Program-made: the position numbers and the translations under genes
Notes under the pieces: generated by a model
Databases searched by the model: none
Seen by the model: the letters and a program-made list of their open reading frames with translations, nothing else
Told to the model about the DNA's origin: nothing
From: DATKIY01 sp963726755
GTDB taxonomy: Bacteria; Actinomycetota; Actinomycetes; JAHEKZ01
DNA: 64,000 nt
Reading direction: 5' to 3'
Assembly: GCA_963726755.1 (NCBI GenBank)
Contig: CAVSDB010000001.1
Span: 1,426,001 to 1,490,000 of the forward strand
Part shown: positions 27,895 to 37,607 of the stretch, in pieces
Numbering within the stretch: the first letter of the stretch is position 1
Layout of the letters: the number at the start of each line of letters is the position of its first letter

Positions 27895-29391
27895 CTACTC
27901 GGGGTGGTTCGTGAGCTTTCGATTGATCTCGCCGATGAGGAACGGATTGCGGACATTCATGTACGACATGTGCGTCATGAGTCCGTTGGCTGCATGGGCA
28001 AGGATGTGACAGTGGAACATCCAGTCACCTGGGTTGTCCGTCGTTATCTGGACGACGAACGTCTGACCCGGGTGCACCTCTAATGTGTCCACCCACCACG
28101 GGGCACCATCCGAGGGGTGTCCATTTCGTGAGAGCACCAGCATGTGATGTCCGTGTAAGTGCATCGGGTGATCGACACTGGTGGTGTTCTTGAACTCAAC
28201 ACGCACCGTCTCGTGTGGCTTCACCATGAACATCGGAACGTGCGGGATGAGTTCGTGGTCGATGGTGAACCAATTGCCGTACTTGCCGTCGAGCCACCCA
28301 AGCTTTTGACCAATGACGTACTGAAACCGTCGGTCCGGCCGCGGCGTCGTCACTGTCGGATCGGGCGTGCCGTAGTGCAACGGGTCAAGTCTCTTCCGGG
28401 GTGTAGAGCAGGAGGCGACCCACCGCCAAGTACGAGACTTGGACCACCCACAACACCGACGCGTGCGGACGAGGGTCCTGGGTCGAGCACAATGTCTACC
28501 CGACCTGCGGCTGGCACTTCGACGTAAGTGTCAGAGTCGATCGTTGTGGGGCCGTTAACGTCAACGCCGTCTACCGCAGTCACCTGGTAAGGAACGCTCG
28601 AGGCGACGAACATCGCGCTCTGATTGGTGTTGATGAAGCGGATCCGCCGGTCTGCCACACCACCAGTGACCGTCTTGCGCGCCGGTCTGACCGTTGATGG
28701 TGTTGCGCCCTCGGTAACTGTGCACCAACGCCGTGACGTCCGATCCTGGCGTCGGAGACCCGTTCGGTTGGATGACAACAGCACCAACGAGCCCTTGAGT
28801 CACCTGTTGCTGCGCGTACTGGTGCGAGTGATACCAGTACGTTCCAGCGTTCGTAGCCCGAAATCGGTAGACGAACTGCTTGCCGGGCAGCACGGCGTTT
28901 TGCGTCACGCCCGCGACGCCGTCCTCGCCGTTAGGAATGTCCATGCCATGCCAGTGGATTGTGGTTCCCGCTGGAATGTTTCGGTTCTTCAGCACGACCC
29001 GGACAAGGTCCCCTTGCTCAGCAAAGACTGTTGGACCCGGACTTGATCCGTTAATTGTGTAAACACGCTGCCGGTGTCCGGCAACGTTTGCTTGCTGGTA
29101 GGCAGCGGTGAACGTGTACGAGACGTCAGGCGTCCCCGTCGGCCCTACCAGGTTCGCCACGCTGCGGATAGGTCCATGATATTTGCGGCTGCCGCCGCCG
29201 TAGTCGTGCATCCCCATGTCGTGGATCGAGTACGACGGCGGCATGAGGCTGTCGCGACAGCTCTGTTGCTGCATGTGTGGATGGGCGTGCTTACAGGGAC
29301 TCGATGAGAACGCCGGTGCAACCAGCACAACGCCGATGGCGGCGAGTGACAGAGCACTCACCGCCATCGACGATACGGCTGGTCTACGCAT
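27895..29391 (-). CDS. Multicopper oxidase, secreted (frameshifted)
   Basis: Start ATG 29391 gives a signal peptide (MRRPAVSSMAVSALSLAA). All four copper motifs are visible: TTIHWHGMDIPNGEDG, GTYWYHSHQYAQQQVTQGL, DHPMHLHGHHML and GDWMFHCHILAHAANGLM, the last carrying the type-1 copper Cys and His, with Met as axial ligand. Two shifts (near 28700 and 28370) are needed to join the parts; the middle fragment FINTNQSAMFVASS fits the second cupredoxin domain. It oxidises phenols, metals or amines with O2 outside the membrane. It lies 6 nt after the cupredoxin-like gene, so the two form an operon. Confidence 0.85.
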
Positions 29392-29397
29392 AAGGAC

Positions 29398-30252
29398 TTA
29401 GGACGCCATCTGCAGACGCCACATGCCCATCATGGCGTGCGGGACTCCGTCCTGCTCCTCACTCGGCATCCAGCAGATCAGCAAGTACTTGCCCTTGGCG
29501 ACGTCTTGACGGTGCACCGTCTTGACACCAGGAGACTGAACATCAAAGAAAAAGCCTCCTGGGCGTAGCCACTTAGGATCCTTGTGCGACATAAGCCCCT
29601 TGCTGACGTCCTTCGACGTAGTGCTCTTGGCGACGCGATCCGCCTCCATGAAGTGAACCTCATGCGCCTTGTTGGTGAAGCTCACCCAGGGACCAGAAAG
29701 ATCGCCAGATGTTCCCCACTGGTTCTGCGGCGTCGCCCAGATTTCGCTGTCAGGATGGGCGAACTTCGCAGTTCGGCTATCGCCATTCAACTTGAAGGTC
29801 GTCATCTTGTTGGTCTTGGTGTCGATCATGTAATACGAACCCTTTGAAAGCTTCACCTGCCAATGAGTTCCCACAGCCCCGCCGCCGTAAAGGGTTGCCG
29901 AGTTGTCGAACTTCTTCATGGCGTCAGCGCTGCCTGGGCCACCACCGATGGCCGTGCCCAACAACTGGAAGGACCGGTTGAGATCCTTGGTCTCCAGGAT
30001 CACCAAAGACGAACCCTTATGGGCGGTCTTTGTCACCCGAAACTCGGTCACCCCCGGGTGGAATTTCTGATCGCTCATCACGACTTTGTGGTCAGTGCTC
30101 TTGATCTTGACAATCTTGGGTTTCCCCGGGGCGCCGGGGCGCGCAGCCACTCCCTTGGTCCCGGCCGACGCCGCGGTTGATTCGATTGCTAGTCCCGTCG
30201 CGGCCAGCGCAACCGCGATCGCCAGCGCGGATACTTTGGTATGGAACCTCAC
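29398..30252 (-). CDS. Secreted cupredoxin-like protein paired with the multicopper oxidase
   Basis: A signal peptide (MRFHTKVSALAIAVALAATG) precedes a 250-residue mature protein with beta-rich segments. FHPGVTEFRVTKTAHKGSS and the terminal YLLICWMPSEEQDGVPHAMMGMW (Cys, His, then Met) look like a type-1 copper centre of a cupredoxin, although the usual first His is not obvious. The gene is directly upstream of the multicopper oxidase, with 6 nt between, which suggests it is an electron donor or copper-binding partner for it. The family assignment is inferred from the ligand-like C-terminus only. Confidence 0.6.
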   Translation of the reverse strand: MRFHTKVSALAIAVALAATGLAIESTAASAGTKGVAARPGAPGKPKIVKIKSTDHKVVMSDQKFHPGVTEFRVTKTAHKGSSLVILETKDLNRSFQLLGTAIGGGPGSADAMKKFDNSATLYGGGAVGTHWQVKLSKGSYYMIDTKTNKMTTFKLNGDSRTAKFAHPDSEIWATPQNQWGTSGDLSGPWVSFTNKAHEVHFMEADRVAKSTTSKDVSKGLMSHKDPKWLRPGGFFFDVQSPGVKTVHRQDVAKGKYLLICWMPSEEQDGVPHAMMGMWRLQMAS

Positions 30253-30604
30253 GTGATGTCCCTTCGTTGTCGACCTACCCCCCTCACCGAGAGGAGGACC
30301 GAAATCACATCAGCGACTTCGGAGTTGGCCCCATCTTTTCGGGGGAACGTTCCGAGATCGTTACGAGAGCGGATGGGTATAGGAACGAGTTGGTCAGAGG
30401 TCGCGATCGCGTCCTCGTGGAGGAAACCTATGTCCAGCTTCATGTACGAAAAACCGTTCGACCGCGCCTGAACGACAAGTGCTTCGGCGCCGCCGTCCAA
30501 GGCCCGTACCTGATATCGAAGTCTCGTACGCCTCCGGCGTCGATGCCTCACGTATCTCGTCGTGGTTCGTCAACTTTCGACTGATCTCGGTAGTGAGACA
30601 GCTG
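30253..30604 (-). other. 352-bp gap with a remnant resembling the multicopper oxidase C-terminus
   Basis: No intact gene is visible here. Near 30549-30600 the reverse strand encodes EISRKLTNHDE, closely matching the last residues of the multicopper oxidase (GEINRKLTNHPE at its stop, 27895). The DNA match is about 30 of 40 bases. The reading runs on into low-quality sequence and stops after about 60 codons. The rest of the gap presumably holds the promoter of the cupredoxin/oxidase operon. Confidence 0.45.
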
Positions 30605-31663
30605 TCAGCGCACCCGGTTGATGAACACTTGCGTCTTCAACCATTTTCGGTAGACGCTCATCTTTGTCGGCGACTCATCCAGCGGCCAGTACACGTTGGG
30701 GTCCGAGTTTGCAGTTGAGTTGAAGTATGAGATAGCCACCACCTTGCTCCGGTTGTGAGCCGCCCATTGCAAAGACCGGTTCAGCCACGACGCCCCGCTG
30801 ACATTGCCGAACTTGCTGGTGGCTCCGGTTTCACCGAGCCCGATCATCATTCCCTTGTGTCCGTGTCGACCAAGCCAGCGGTCAACCTGAGGCAAGCGTT
30901 GTCCGTAAGCCTTGCCGCTGCTGTTCTGGTACAGGTCGACACCCATGAAGTCCGAGCGACGCAGCACACTCCTGGGAAGCCAGGCGTTGGCATCTTGCGA
31001 GTTATGGGGATCGAACAACCACGAGACCGGGAGCGGTGCCAGCGAGACTCGTTTGAGTGCATGAGCCCGCTGGAGAACGTCGTGGAACCGGTTGAATCCG
31101 CGTGCCCACCAGTGACCCTGAGCGTCGGGCAGGTTGTTGGACATCTCATGGTCGAAGGACAAGAAGAGTGGCCTTCTGTCGTTGTGCTTAAGCACTGTTG
31201 CAAGTTGACGGATGTCGTGGTCGTACTTGCCGAGCCCAACGTCGCGCCAACCATCTGGGGTGCCGCGAGGGCCTTCAATCGAGATCCACGGAAGCCGGTG
31301 CTTGCGGCGATCCTCGCGGATACTTTCGGCAACCCCGCCCCAGTTGCCCCACTTCTTGAACGAACGCTTCAGGCCGAAATTCATCCCGAGCTGCGACTCT
31401 TTTTGCGGACACTGCTCACCACACGACATCCCCAAATAGATGCGACCGGGGCGATAGCCCGGGAAATGTGACCTCGCCTTTCCTTTCGCAACCATCGCGC
31501 CACTTCCAGCTTGTGTTTCAGCGGCAACTGACGAAGCCGGTGTCGACGAGGTGTTCGCGGCGCTAGTTCCCGCGAGTGAAGCAACCAAGACTCCAGTGGT
31601 GACCAGAACGGTGAGGGTGATTCCGCTCCGACGCGGCCCGCCTCGGTGCGGTCGGGCATGCAA
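30605..31663 (-). CDS. Secreted glycoside hydrolase, GH26-like
   Basis: A signal-peptide-like segment (ITLTVLVTTGVLVASLAGTS) is followed by a TIM-barrel-type domain. RRPLFLSFDHEMSNN would hold the acid/base Glu and KGMMIGLGETGAT the nucleophile Glu, with NAWLPRSVLRRSDFMGVDLY between them, as in GH26 beta-mannanase-like proteins. The exact activity cannot be stated. The start is uncertain: TTG 31663 puts a normal basic N-region (LHARPHRGGPRRSG) before the signal helix, while the longer reading to 31915 adds a stretch that does not look like protein. The gene may act on cell-surface or environmental mannan-like polymers. Confidence 0.72.
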   Translation of the reverse strand: MHARPHRGGPRRSGITLTVLVTTGVLVASLAGTSAANTSSTPASSVAAETQAGSGAMVAKGKARSHFPGYRPGRIYLGMSCGEQCPQKESQLGMNFGLKRSFKKWGNWGGVAESIREDRRKHRLPWISIEGPRGTPDGWRDVGLGKYDHDIRQLATVLKHNDRRPLFLSFDHEMSNNLPDAQGHWWARGFNRFHDVLQRAHALKRVSLAPLPVSWLFDPHNSQDANAWLPRSVLRRSDFMGVDLYQNSSGKAYGQRLPQVDRWLGRHGHKGMMIGLGETGATSKFGNVSGASWLNRSLQWAAHNRSKVVAISYFNSTANSDPNVYWPLDESPTKMSVYRKWLKTQVFINRVR

Positions 31664-31995
31664 CTTTCGAGTCTCGTCGTTGGCAGCAGCGGAATCTTGG
31701 CCGTGGCAAGGCAAGGGAAACTCCTGATGGGGTTTGGGATTTGGCTTTGGTCTGGCAGCGCCCCCCAACGCTCCGACCACAACACCATGCCAAACTCGCC
31801 CCGCCCATCCAAATCGCCACGGTAAACTGCTGGTCAGAGCCCCTATCGGCGTGTCGGAATGCTTGTCCATACGTGGGTAACCACGGCTCGGCCCCACTGT
31901 GCATTCACACCACAACGCAAGGCAACGAGCCGTTTCTGGACAGGTATGAAGATCTCGATGCCACGCCAGTTGCGAATTAGTGTCCTAACACCTCT

Positions 31996-34647
31996 TCACG
32001 AGCCCAGAGCTTGAGGTTGACTCGTTGACACACTGTGCGGTCGCCCACCCGCTCGGCGAACGCGCCAGCGCCACAGTTCATCGACGCCCCAGACGATGAC
32101 CGGGAATGGCACGACTAATAGGAGGTAGACGGGCGGTAGAGACGCTGTCCCGAACATCCGCTGTAGAAAGGGTAGATAGACCAACGCGGCAGTGAAGAGT
32201 AGTTCGAATGCGATTGCGCCAATGAGAAGTGGGTTGGTGAACACTCCCACTGTGCGCAGTGACGCCCGCTCAGTTCGCGATGCAAAGGCGGTTCCGACCT
32301 GACAGGCGACGAGACCGACGAACGTCATAGTTGTCGCCTGAACGTACGTCTGGTGCAACGCGGTTCCAACCGAGGTGTCATCGCCGAGCTGCCACCCTCC
32401 GCGCCATAGAACGAAGAAGAATGCGCCCATAACCAGGACGGCAGAAGTCGTACCGAGGATTGCCCACGCCCGGAACAACATGGAGCCTTGCACCACGTTG
32501 GCACTCCGCTGACGCGGCGGTCGCTTCATCAGGCCTGGTTCAGCTGGCTCGCGCCCAAGGGCGAGCGCCGGGAGGGTTTCGGTGCCGAGGTCGATCGCAA
32601 GGATTTGAAGGACCGTCAAAGGCAGCGGGATAGCTCCACCCGACAGCGCGAAGACGAGGAATGGAACGACTTCGGGCACCGCATGGGCAAAGATGTACAC
32701 CAAGAACTTTCGTACGTTGTCGTAGACCTGACGGCCAATCTCGATGGCGGTGACCACTGTCGCGAAGTGGTCATCGGTGAGCACCATGGTTGCCGCCTCG
32801 CGCGCAACGTCGGTGCCGCTCAAGCCCATGGCCACACCGATATCAGCCGACCGCAGCGCCGGCGCGTCGTTCACACCATCACCGGTCATGGCCACGACCC
32901 GACCTAGTCCGTGCAAGGCCTCAGCGATGCGCAGTTTCGTCTCTGGCGATGAGCGAGCGAAGACCACCTCCCCCGGTTCGGCAAGGAGTGTCATGAGCGC
33001 GCCATCGTCCAAGTCAGTCAACTCAGCACCGGTGAGAATCCGCGGATTTTCACCACCGATACCGACCCGACGCGCGACCGCGGCGGCGGTTCGCCCGTTG
33101 TCGCCAGTGACAACGTGGACAACGATGCCCGCTTCGTGACAAAGCCGAACAGCTTCTTTGACACCCTCGCGAGGTGGATCGACAAGTGCGACCAGACCAA
33201 GCAGGGTCATCTCACCCTCGACCGAGGGTCTGTCTGACATGTCAGGTGACCAGGTTCGCGTCGCGATGGCCAGCACGCGTAACCCGTCGCGGGTCATGAC
33301 GTCGGTAGCCGCGTCCACTTGGCTGTGCGTCACATCGTCGAGTGTCTGCTCACCATGACTTGTGGCGATTCGGGTGCATAGCGGAAGGATCGACTCGGGT
33401 GCACCCTTGGCGTGGACCATCGTCCGGTCGTCGGCGCTGTCAACGGTGGACATTCGTCGTCGAACAGCGTCGAACCGGTAGACGGCTATCCGACCTTGGT
33501 CGCGGCGTCCGACATCTACATCTACTCCGCACCTCGTAGCGGCGTTGAAGAGAGCGGTCTCAGTCGGATCTCCACCGAGTTCCCCTTCGGCCGCTGCAGT
33601 CACCGTCGTGCACATTGCGGCGGCCCTGAGCGTCGACGTGAGCAGCGGGGACAATTCAGCCGACTCGACGTTGAGGTCCGTCGGTCCATCGATGGTCCAG
33701 GCCTGAACAGCGCGCATCCTGTTGGTCGTCAGGGTGCCTGTCTTGTCGGTGCAGATCACGTTGGTGGATCCAAGGGTCTCGACCGCGCTCAACCGCTTCA
33801 CGAGCGCGTTCTTGCGGGCGAGGATGCTCACCCCTGTGGCGAGCGCCAGCGTGATGGTCGGGAGCAGGCCTTCGGGCACATTCGCCACAAGCAACCCGAC
33901 CGCGAAGAGAAATGCCTGCTGAAGCGACAGACCCGCGACGAGACCGAGGGGAAGGAACAGCACACCGACGCCGAGCGCCACTCCGGCAATCAGCCACGCC
34001 ACCCGCTTGACCTGCTTCTCGAGGGGGCTCGGTCGGTTCTTGATCCCGCCGGTGAGCGAGGCGACGCGACCCAATTCGGTAGCTGCCCCGGTGGCCGTGA
34101 CGACAGCCCTGGCGCTCCCGTCGACACACGCGCTGCCACTGCGCACTTCGCGAGTCAGGGGGTCATCCGCAGCCCGCACGACAGGGAGCGACTCCCCAGT
34201 GAGGGTTGACAGGTCCACGTCGATTGCTCCGACAACAAGTTCACCATCAGCGGAGATGCGGTCACCCTCATCAATCAAAAGAAGGTCTCCGGGAACCAGC
34301 GTCGATGAAGGCACCGTCTTGACCGAGCCGCCGCGGACGACCCTAGAGTTCGCAGGCATGTACCTCCGCAACTCCTCGATCGCATGTTGCGCCTGGGCCT
34401 CCTGAAAGAACGAAAAGGCAGCGTTCAGCAGAATCACAGCGAGAATGGCGCACGTGAGTATCGCCGTACCAGCGACCATGGCTAGAACCGCTGCAACCCA
34501 CAGGAGCAATGCGAGGGGGTGGGTGAACTGGTCGGCGAGATCACGCGACCAGTGGCGGTGGCTACCTACTGGAAGTTCGTTCGGACCATGCACGGCGAGG
34601 AGCCGTTCAGCCTCCTCATCGGTCAGGCCGATGGGCTCTCTCGTCAC
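31996..34647 (-). CDS. Cation-transporting P-type ATPase (P2-type)
   Basis: This 883-residue pump has the whole P2 layout. An N-terminal cation-ATPase domain (LTDEEAERLLAVHGPNELP) leads to the actuator motif LTGES. The membrane motif GLLVANVPEGLLPTITLALA precedes the phosphorylation site ICTDKTGTLT, and the hinge MTGDGVNDAPALRSADIGVAMG follows, then six C-terminal helices. The PEGLLPT form is typical of Na+/K+-type or related pumps rather than of SERCA-type PEGLP. The ion is not determined. It follows the small three-helix protein gene (15 nt between) in one operon behind a GGGAC-type inverted repeat. The frame is intact. Confidence 0.92.
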   Translation of the reverse strand: MTREPIGLTDEEAERLLAVHGPNELPVGSHRHWSRDLADQFTHPLALLLWVAAVLAMVAGTAILTCAILAVILLNAAFSFFQEAQAQHAIEELRRYMPANSRVVRGGSVKTVPSSTLVPGDLLLIDEGDRISADGELVVGAIDVDLSTLTGESLPVVRAADDPLTREVRSGSACVDGSARAVVTATGAATELGRVASLTGGIKNRPSPLEKQVKRVAWLIAGVALGVGVLFLPLGLVAGLSLQQAFLFAVGLLVANVPEGLLPTITLALATGVSILARKNALVKRLSAVETLGSTNVICTDKTGTLTTNRMRAVQAWTIDGPTDLNVESAELSPLLTSTLRAAAMCTTVTAAAEGELGGDPTETALFNAATRCGVDVDVGRRDQGRIAVYRFDAVRRRMSTVDSADDRTMVHAKGAPESILPLCTRIATSHGEQTLDDVTHSQVDAATDVMTRDGLRVLAIATRTWSPDMSDRPSVEGEMTLLGLVALVDPPREGVKEAVRLCHEAGIVVHVVTGDNGRTAAAVARRVGIGGENPRILTGAELTDLDDGALMTLLAEPGEVVFARSSPETKLRIAEALHGLGRVVAMTGDGVNDAPALRSADIGVAMGLSGTDVAREAATMVLTDDHFATVVTAIEIGRQVYDNVRKFLVYIFAHAVPEVVPFLVFALSGGAIPLPLTVLQILAIDLGTETLPALALGREPAEPGLMKRPPRQRSANVVQGSMLFRAWAILGTTSAVLVMGAFFFVLWRGGWQLGDDTSVGTALHQTYVQATTMTFVGLVACQVGTAFASRTERASLRTVGVFTNPLLIGAIAFELLFTAALVYLPFLQRMFGTASLPPVYLLLVVPFPVIVWGVDELWRWRVRRAGGRPHSVSTSQPQALGS

Positions 34648-34662
34648 AGAGGAGTAAAACAG

Positions 34663-34866
34663 CTAGTCGAGCGCATGCTGCCGTAGGAGGTTCCTCACGT
34701 GACTGATCACGAGAAGCGGCACGAAGTCGCGGATAGTCGCGTCGTCGAACGTCGTGCGTTCGCGCTGGATAGCCTCGCGAACAGTTTGCGCTGGCACCTT
34801 CGGGTACTCCTTGCGCAATTCCGATTCGGCAAGTGCGAGATGGCGAACTTCTTCGTCAGTTGTCAT
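34663..34866 (-). CDS. Small three-helix-bundle protein (DUF3562-like)
   Basis: From ATG 34866 the product has 67 residues. A helical N-terminal half rich in Glu and Arg (LALAESELRKEYPKVPAQTV) leads to the motif DDATIRDFVPLLVISHVRNLLR, which matches the small three-helix-bundle dimerisation domain found near universal stress genes in actinobacteria. AGGA lies about 7 nt before the start. It is the first gene of the P-type ATPase operon. The function is unknown. Confidence 0.7.
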   Translation of the reverse strand: MTTDEEVRHLALAESELRKEYPKVPAQTVREAIQRERTTFDDATIRDFVPLLVISHVRNLLRQHALD

Positions 34867-34929
34867 GTCAGTCCTGGCACCTCCGACGACCACGTGAACT
34901 CAGCCTCCCGGGAGGCTCGACGTCCTGAC

Positions 34930-34945
34930 AAGGACAGAAGTCCCT
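34930..34945 (-). promoter_or_regulatory. DosR/DevR-like inverted repeat upstream of the ATPase operon
   Basis: The reverse strand reads AGGGACTTCTGTCCTT, a GGAC-N4-GTCC palindrome close to the mycobacterial DosR box (GGGAC-N4-GTCCC type). It lies about 64 nt upstream of ATG 34866. Confidence 0.5.
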
Positions 34946-35020
34946 GAATCTCAGCTCGCTGCCGCGAGAGAGGCGATCGGGGTTCAACTTCGCGGCGATG
35001 TGACCTAGATCGCGCCGGAT

Positions 35021-35036
35021 GGGGACTTAAGGCCCT
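35021..35036 (+). promoter_or_regulatory. DosR/DevR-like box upstream of cydA
   Basis: GGGGACTTAAGGCCCT, an imperfect palindrome centred on TTAA, resembles the second form of the DosR box (GGGACTTnnGGCCC). It is about 65 nt before the cydA start and 75 bp from the box at 34930. Confidence 0.5.
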
Positions 35037-35100
35037 AGTCGGTGAGCGTCCGAACCTCGAGAGTGGATCCGCCTTATGGGCCACGACGAGAGGACGCCCG

Positions 35101-36512
35101 TTGAATGCGTTGGACCTGGCCCGGTGGCAGTTCGCCATAACCACGATCTACCACTTCCTCATGGTGCCGATCACGCTCGGCCTTTCCATGCTGGTCGCAG
35201 GTTTTCAAACCGCCTGGTACCGGACCGGAAAGGATGCCTACCTTCGCGCGACGAAGTTCTGGGGGAAGTTGTTCCTTATCAACTTCGCCATGGGCGTGGT
35301 GACCGGAATCGTTCAGGAGTTCCAGTTCGGCATGAACTGGAGCGAGTACTCCCGATACGTGGGCGACATCTTCGGTGCGCCGCTGGCGATGGAGGGACTG
35401 ATCGCCTTCTTCCTCGAGTCGACCTTCCTAGGGCTCTGGATCTTTGGCTGGGACCGGCTGCCCAAGAAGGTGCATCTGGCCACCATCTGGATAGCAGCAA
35501 TCGGTACGAGCCTGTCTGCCTACTTCATCTTGGCCGCGAACTCCTGGATGCAGCACCCAGTGGGCTATTCGGTGAACCCGGATACCGGCCGTGCCGAGTT
35601 GAACGACATTGGTGCCGTACTCACCAACAGCACCGCGCTCGTGACCTTCCCCCACACCATGGCCGGTGCGTTCATGACGGCCGGTGCTTTCATGCTCGGC
35701 ATCGCCGCCTTCTACATCGTGCGCAACAAACACGAATCCGTGATGCGGCCATCCTTGAAGGTCGGCGCCATCACGGTACTGGTCGCCGGAGCCTTCGTAG
35801 CCGTCACTGGGCACTTCCAAGCCCAGGTGATGACCGAGCAGCAGCCCATGAAGATGGCGGCAGCAGAGGCAGTATGGGACAGCCAGAGCAACGTGGGATT
35901 CAGCCTCTTCACCATCGGCAGCCTGGACGGCCGAGAGGAAGTCTTCTCGATCCGGATTCCTGGTCTGACGTCGTTCCTGGCCACCAACTCCTTCGACGGA
36001 AAGGTCGAGGGCCTCAACGACGTCCAAGCAGACTTGGAGAATCAGTTCGGCCCAACTGACTACACACCAAACATTCCAGTGACGTACTGGTCCTTCCGGC
36101 TGATGATCGGCGCGGGCGCGCTAGCGGCGCTCTTTGCGGCGCTCGCCCTTGTGGTTGACGCGCCGAGGACGTTCGCCGACTTCACCGTGGTTCGCCCGCG
36201 TTGGGATCGCCGTGATCTTCCTGCCCTTGCTGGCGAACTCGTTCGGCTGGATTTTCACCGAGATGGGTCGCCAGCCCTGGGTGGTCTACGGCTTGCTCTT
36301 GACGGCAAACGGTGTCTCGTTGGCGGTGTCGAGTACCGAGGTGTGGATCTCGATGATCACGCTCACCTTGCTCTACGGCGGGCTGGCCGTCGTGGAGTTC
36401 GGCCTTGCTGCGAAAGTCCGTACTGGCCGGACCCCCTGACATCACGACAGCCGAGGTCGACCAGGCCTACGACGACCGTGATTCCGATACCCCCATGACG
36501 TTCGCGTACTGA
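35101..36512 (+). CDS. cydA: Cytochrome bd ubiquinol/menaquinol oxidase subunit I (frameshifted near the end)
   Basis: TTG 35101 follows GAGAGGA by 7 nt and opens MNALDLARWQFAITTIYHFL, with the conserved N-terminal Arg/Trp and heme-ligand His. GIVQEFQFGMNWSEYSRYVG, LAMEGLIAFFLESTF (quinol-site Glu) and HPVGYSVNPDTGRAEL are classical CydA segments, and NSWMQHPVGY contains the other heme contact region. A shift near 36200 is needed to reach GIAVIFLPLLANSFGWIFTEMGRQPWVVYG, and another near 36430 to reach the end, TGA 36510-36512. The enzyme reduces O2 with high affinity at low oxygen and does not pump protons. cydB follows within 13 nt. Confidence 0.9.
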
Positions 36513-36525
36513 CCGGAGACCTGCC

Positions 36526-37554
36526 ATGGAATTCACCACCGTCTGGTTCGTTCTCATCGCCGTCCTCTGGATTGGCTACTTCTTCCTCGAAGGTTTCGAC
36601 TTCGGGGTGGGTGTGCTGCTCCCGTTCGTCGGTCGGACAGAAACCGATCGTCGCGTCATGATCAACACGATTGGACCGGTCTGGGACGGCAATGAGGTTT
36701 GGCTCCTGGTCGCCGGCGGGGCGACGTTCGCAGCGTTCCCCGAGTGGTACGCGACGCTGTTCAGCGGCTTCTATCTCCCTCTGCTGCTGATTCTGGTTGC
36801 CCTGATCATTCGAGGTGTGGCCTTTGAGTACAGGGGCAAGCACGACTCTGCGACGTGGCGGTCACGATGGGACGCAGCCATCTTCGTGGGATCCCTTGTT
36901 CCCGCATTGCTGTGGGGAGTCGCGTTCGCCAACATCGTTCATGGCGTGCCGATAAACGCGGAGGGCACGTACACCGGCGGGTTCTTCAACCTTCTCAACG
37001 GGTACGCATTGCTCGGAGGCGTGGTGACCTTGGGGCTGTTCACCACACATGGCGCGATGTTCCTCGCCCTGAAAACCACTGGCCCAGTACGTGAGCGCGC
37101 CCACCGACTCGTCGGTGGGATCGGTCTTGCCACTGCCGTGGTCGCCGTGGCGTTCTTGTTGTGGACACTGTTCGACGACGGCAAGCCCGCAGCCTGGATC
37201 ACCGCGGCCATCGCAGCGGTCTGTCTGCTGGCTGCTCTTGGTGCTGACCGCGCACAACGCGAGGGATGGGCATTCATCTTGACCGGAGTCACGATCGCCA
37301 TGGCGGTAGTGACGTTGTTCGTCGTGCTCTTCCCCGACGTCATGGTCAGTTCGACGAACCCGGCGTACAGCCTGACCGTCGACAACGCCTCATCGACCGA
37401 CTACACCCTCAAGGTGATGACCTGGGTAGCGGTCATCATGACGCCGATCGTGCTGGTCTACCAGAGTTGGACATTCTGGGTGTTTCGCAAGCGAGTCGGA
37501 CCGGAGCAGTTGCCGCCAGCCCGGGTGGCGGTTGATGCAGGCACGGACGCCTGA
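36526..37554 (+). CDS. cydB: Cytochrome bd oxidase subunit II
   Basis: The start MEFTTVWFVLIAVLWIGYFF is followed by the CydB signatures GFDFGVGVLLPFVGRTETDR, GPVWDGNEVWLLVAGGATFA and RGVAFEYRGKH. Nine or so helices span 342 residues, the usual length. It stabilises the heme centres of CydA and is part of the same complex in the cytoplasmic membrane. It is preceded by GGAG, and the downstream gene is cydD, so the operon order is cydA-cydB-cydD-cydC. The frame is intact. Confidence 0.95.
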   Translation: MEFTTVWFVLIAVLWIGYFFLEGFDFGVGVLLPFVGRTETDRRVMINTIGPVWDGNEVWLLVAGGATFAAFPEWYATLFSGFYLPLLLILVALIIRGVAFEYRGKHDSATWRSRWDAAIFVGSLVPALLWGVAFANIVHGVPINAEGTYTGGFFNLLNGYALLGGVVTLGLFTTHGAMFLALKTTGPVRERAHRLVGGIGLATAVVAVAFLLWTLFDDGKPAAWITAAIAAVCLLAALGADRAQREGWAFILTGVTIAMAVVTLFVVLFPDVMVSSTNPAYSLTVDNASSTDYTLKVMTWVAVIMTPIVLVYQSWTFWVFRKRVGPEQLPPARVAVDAGTDA

Positions 37555-37607
37555 GCCAACCCCGCACCTGACAGCACGCAACTGGGTCGAACAGACAGAC
37601 TGTTGCC

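Noticed and set aside
30605..31915. Longer GH26-like reading frame up to 31915
   Set aside because: The added sequence looks non-coding and would place about 100 residues before the signal peptide; TTG 31663 fits better.
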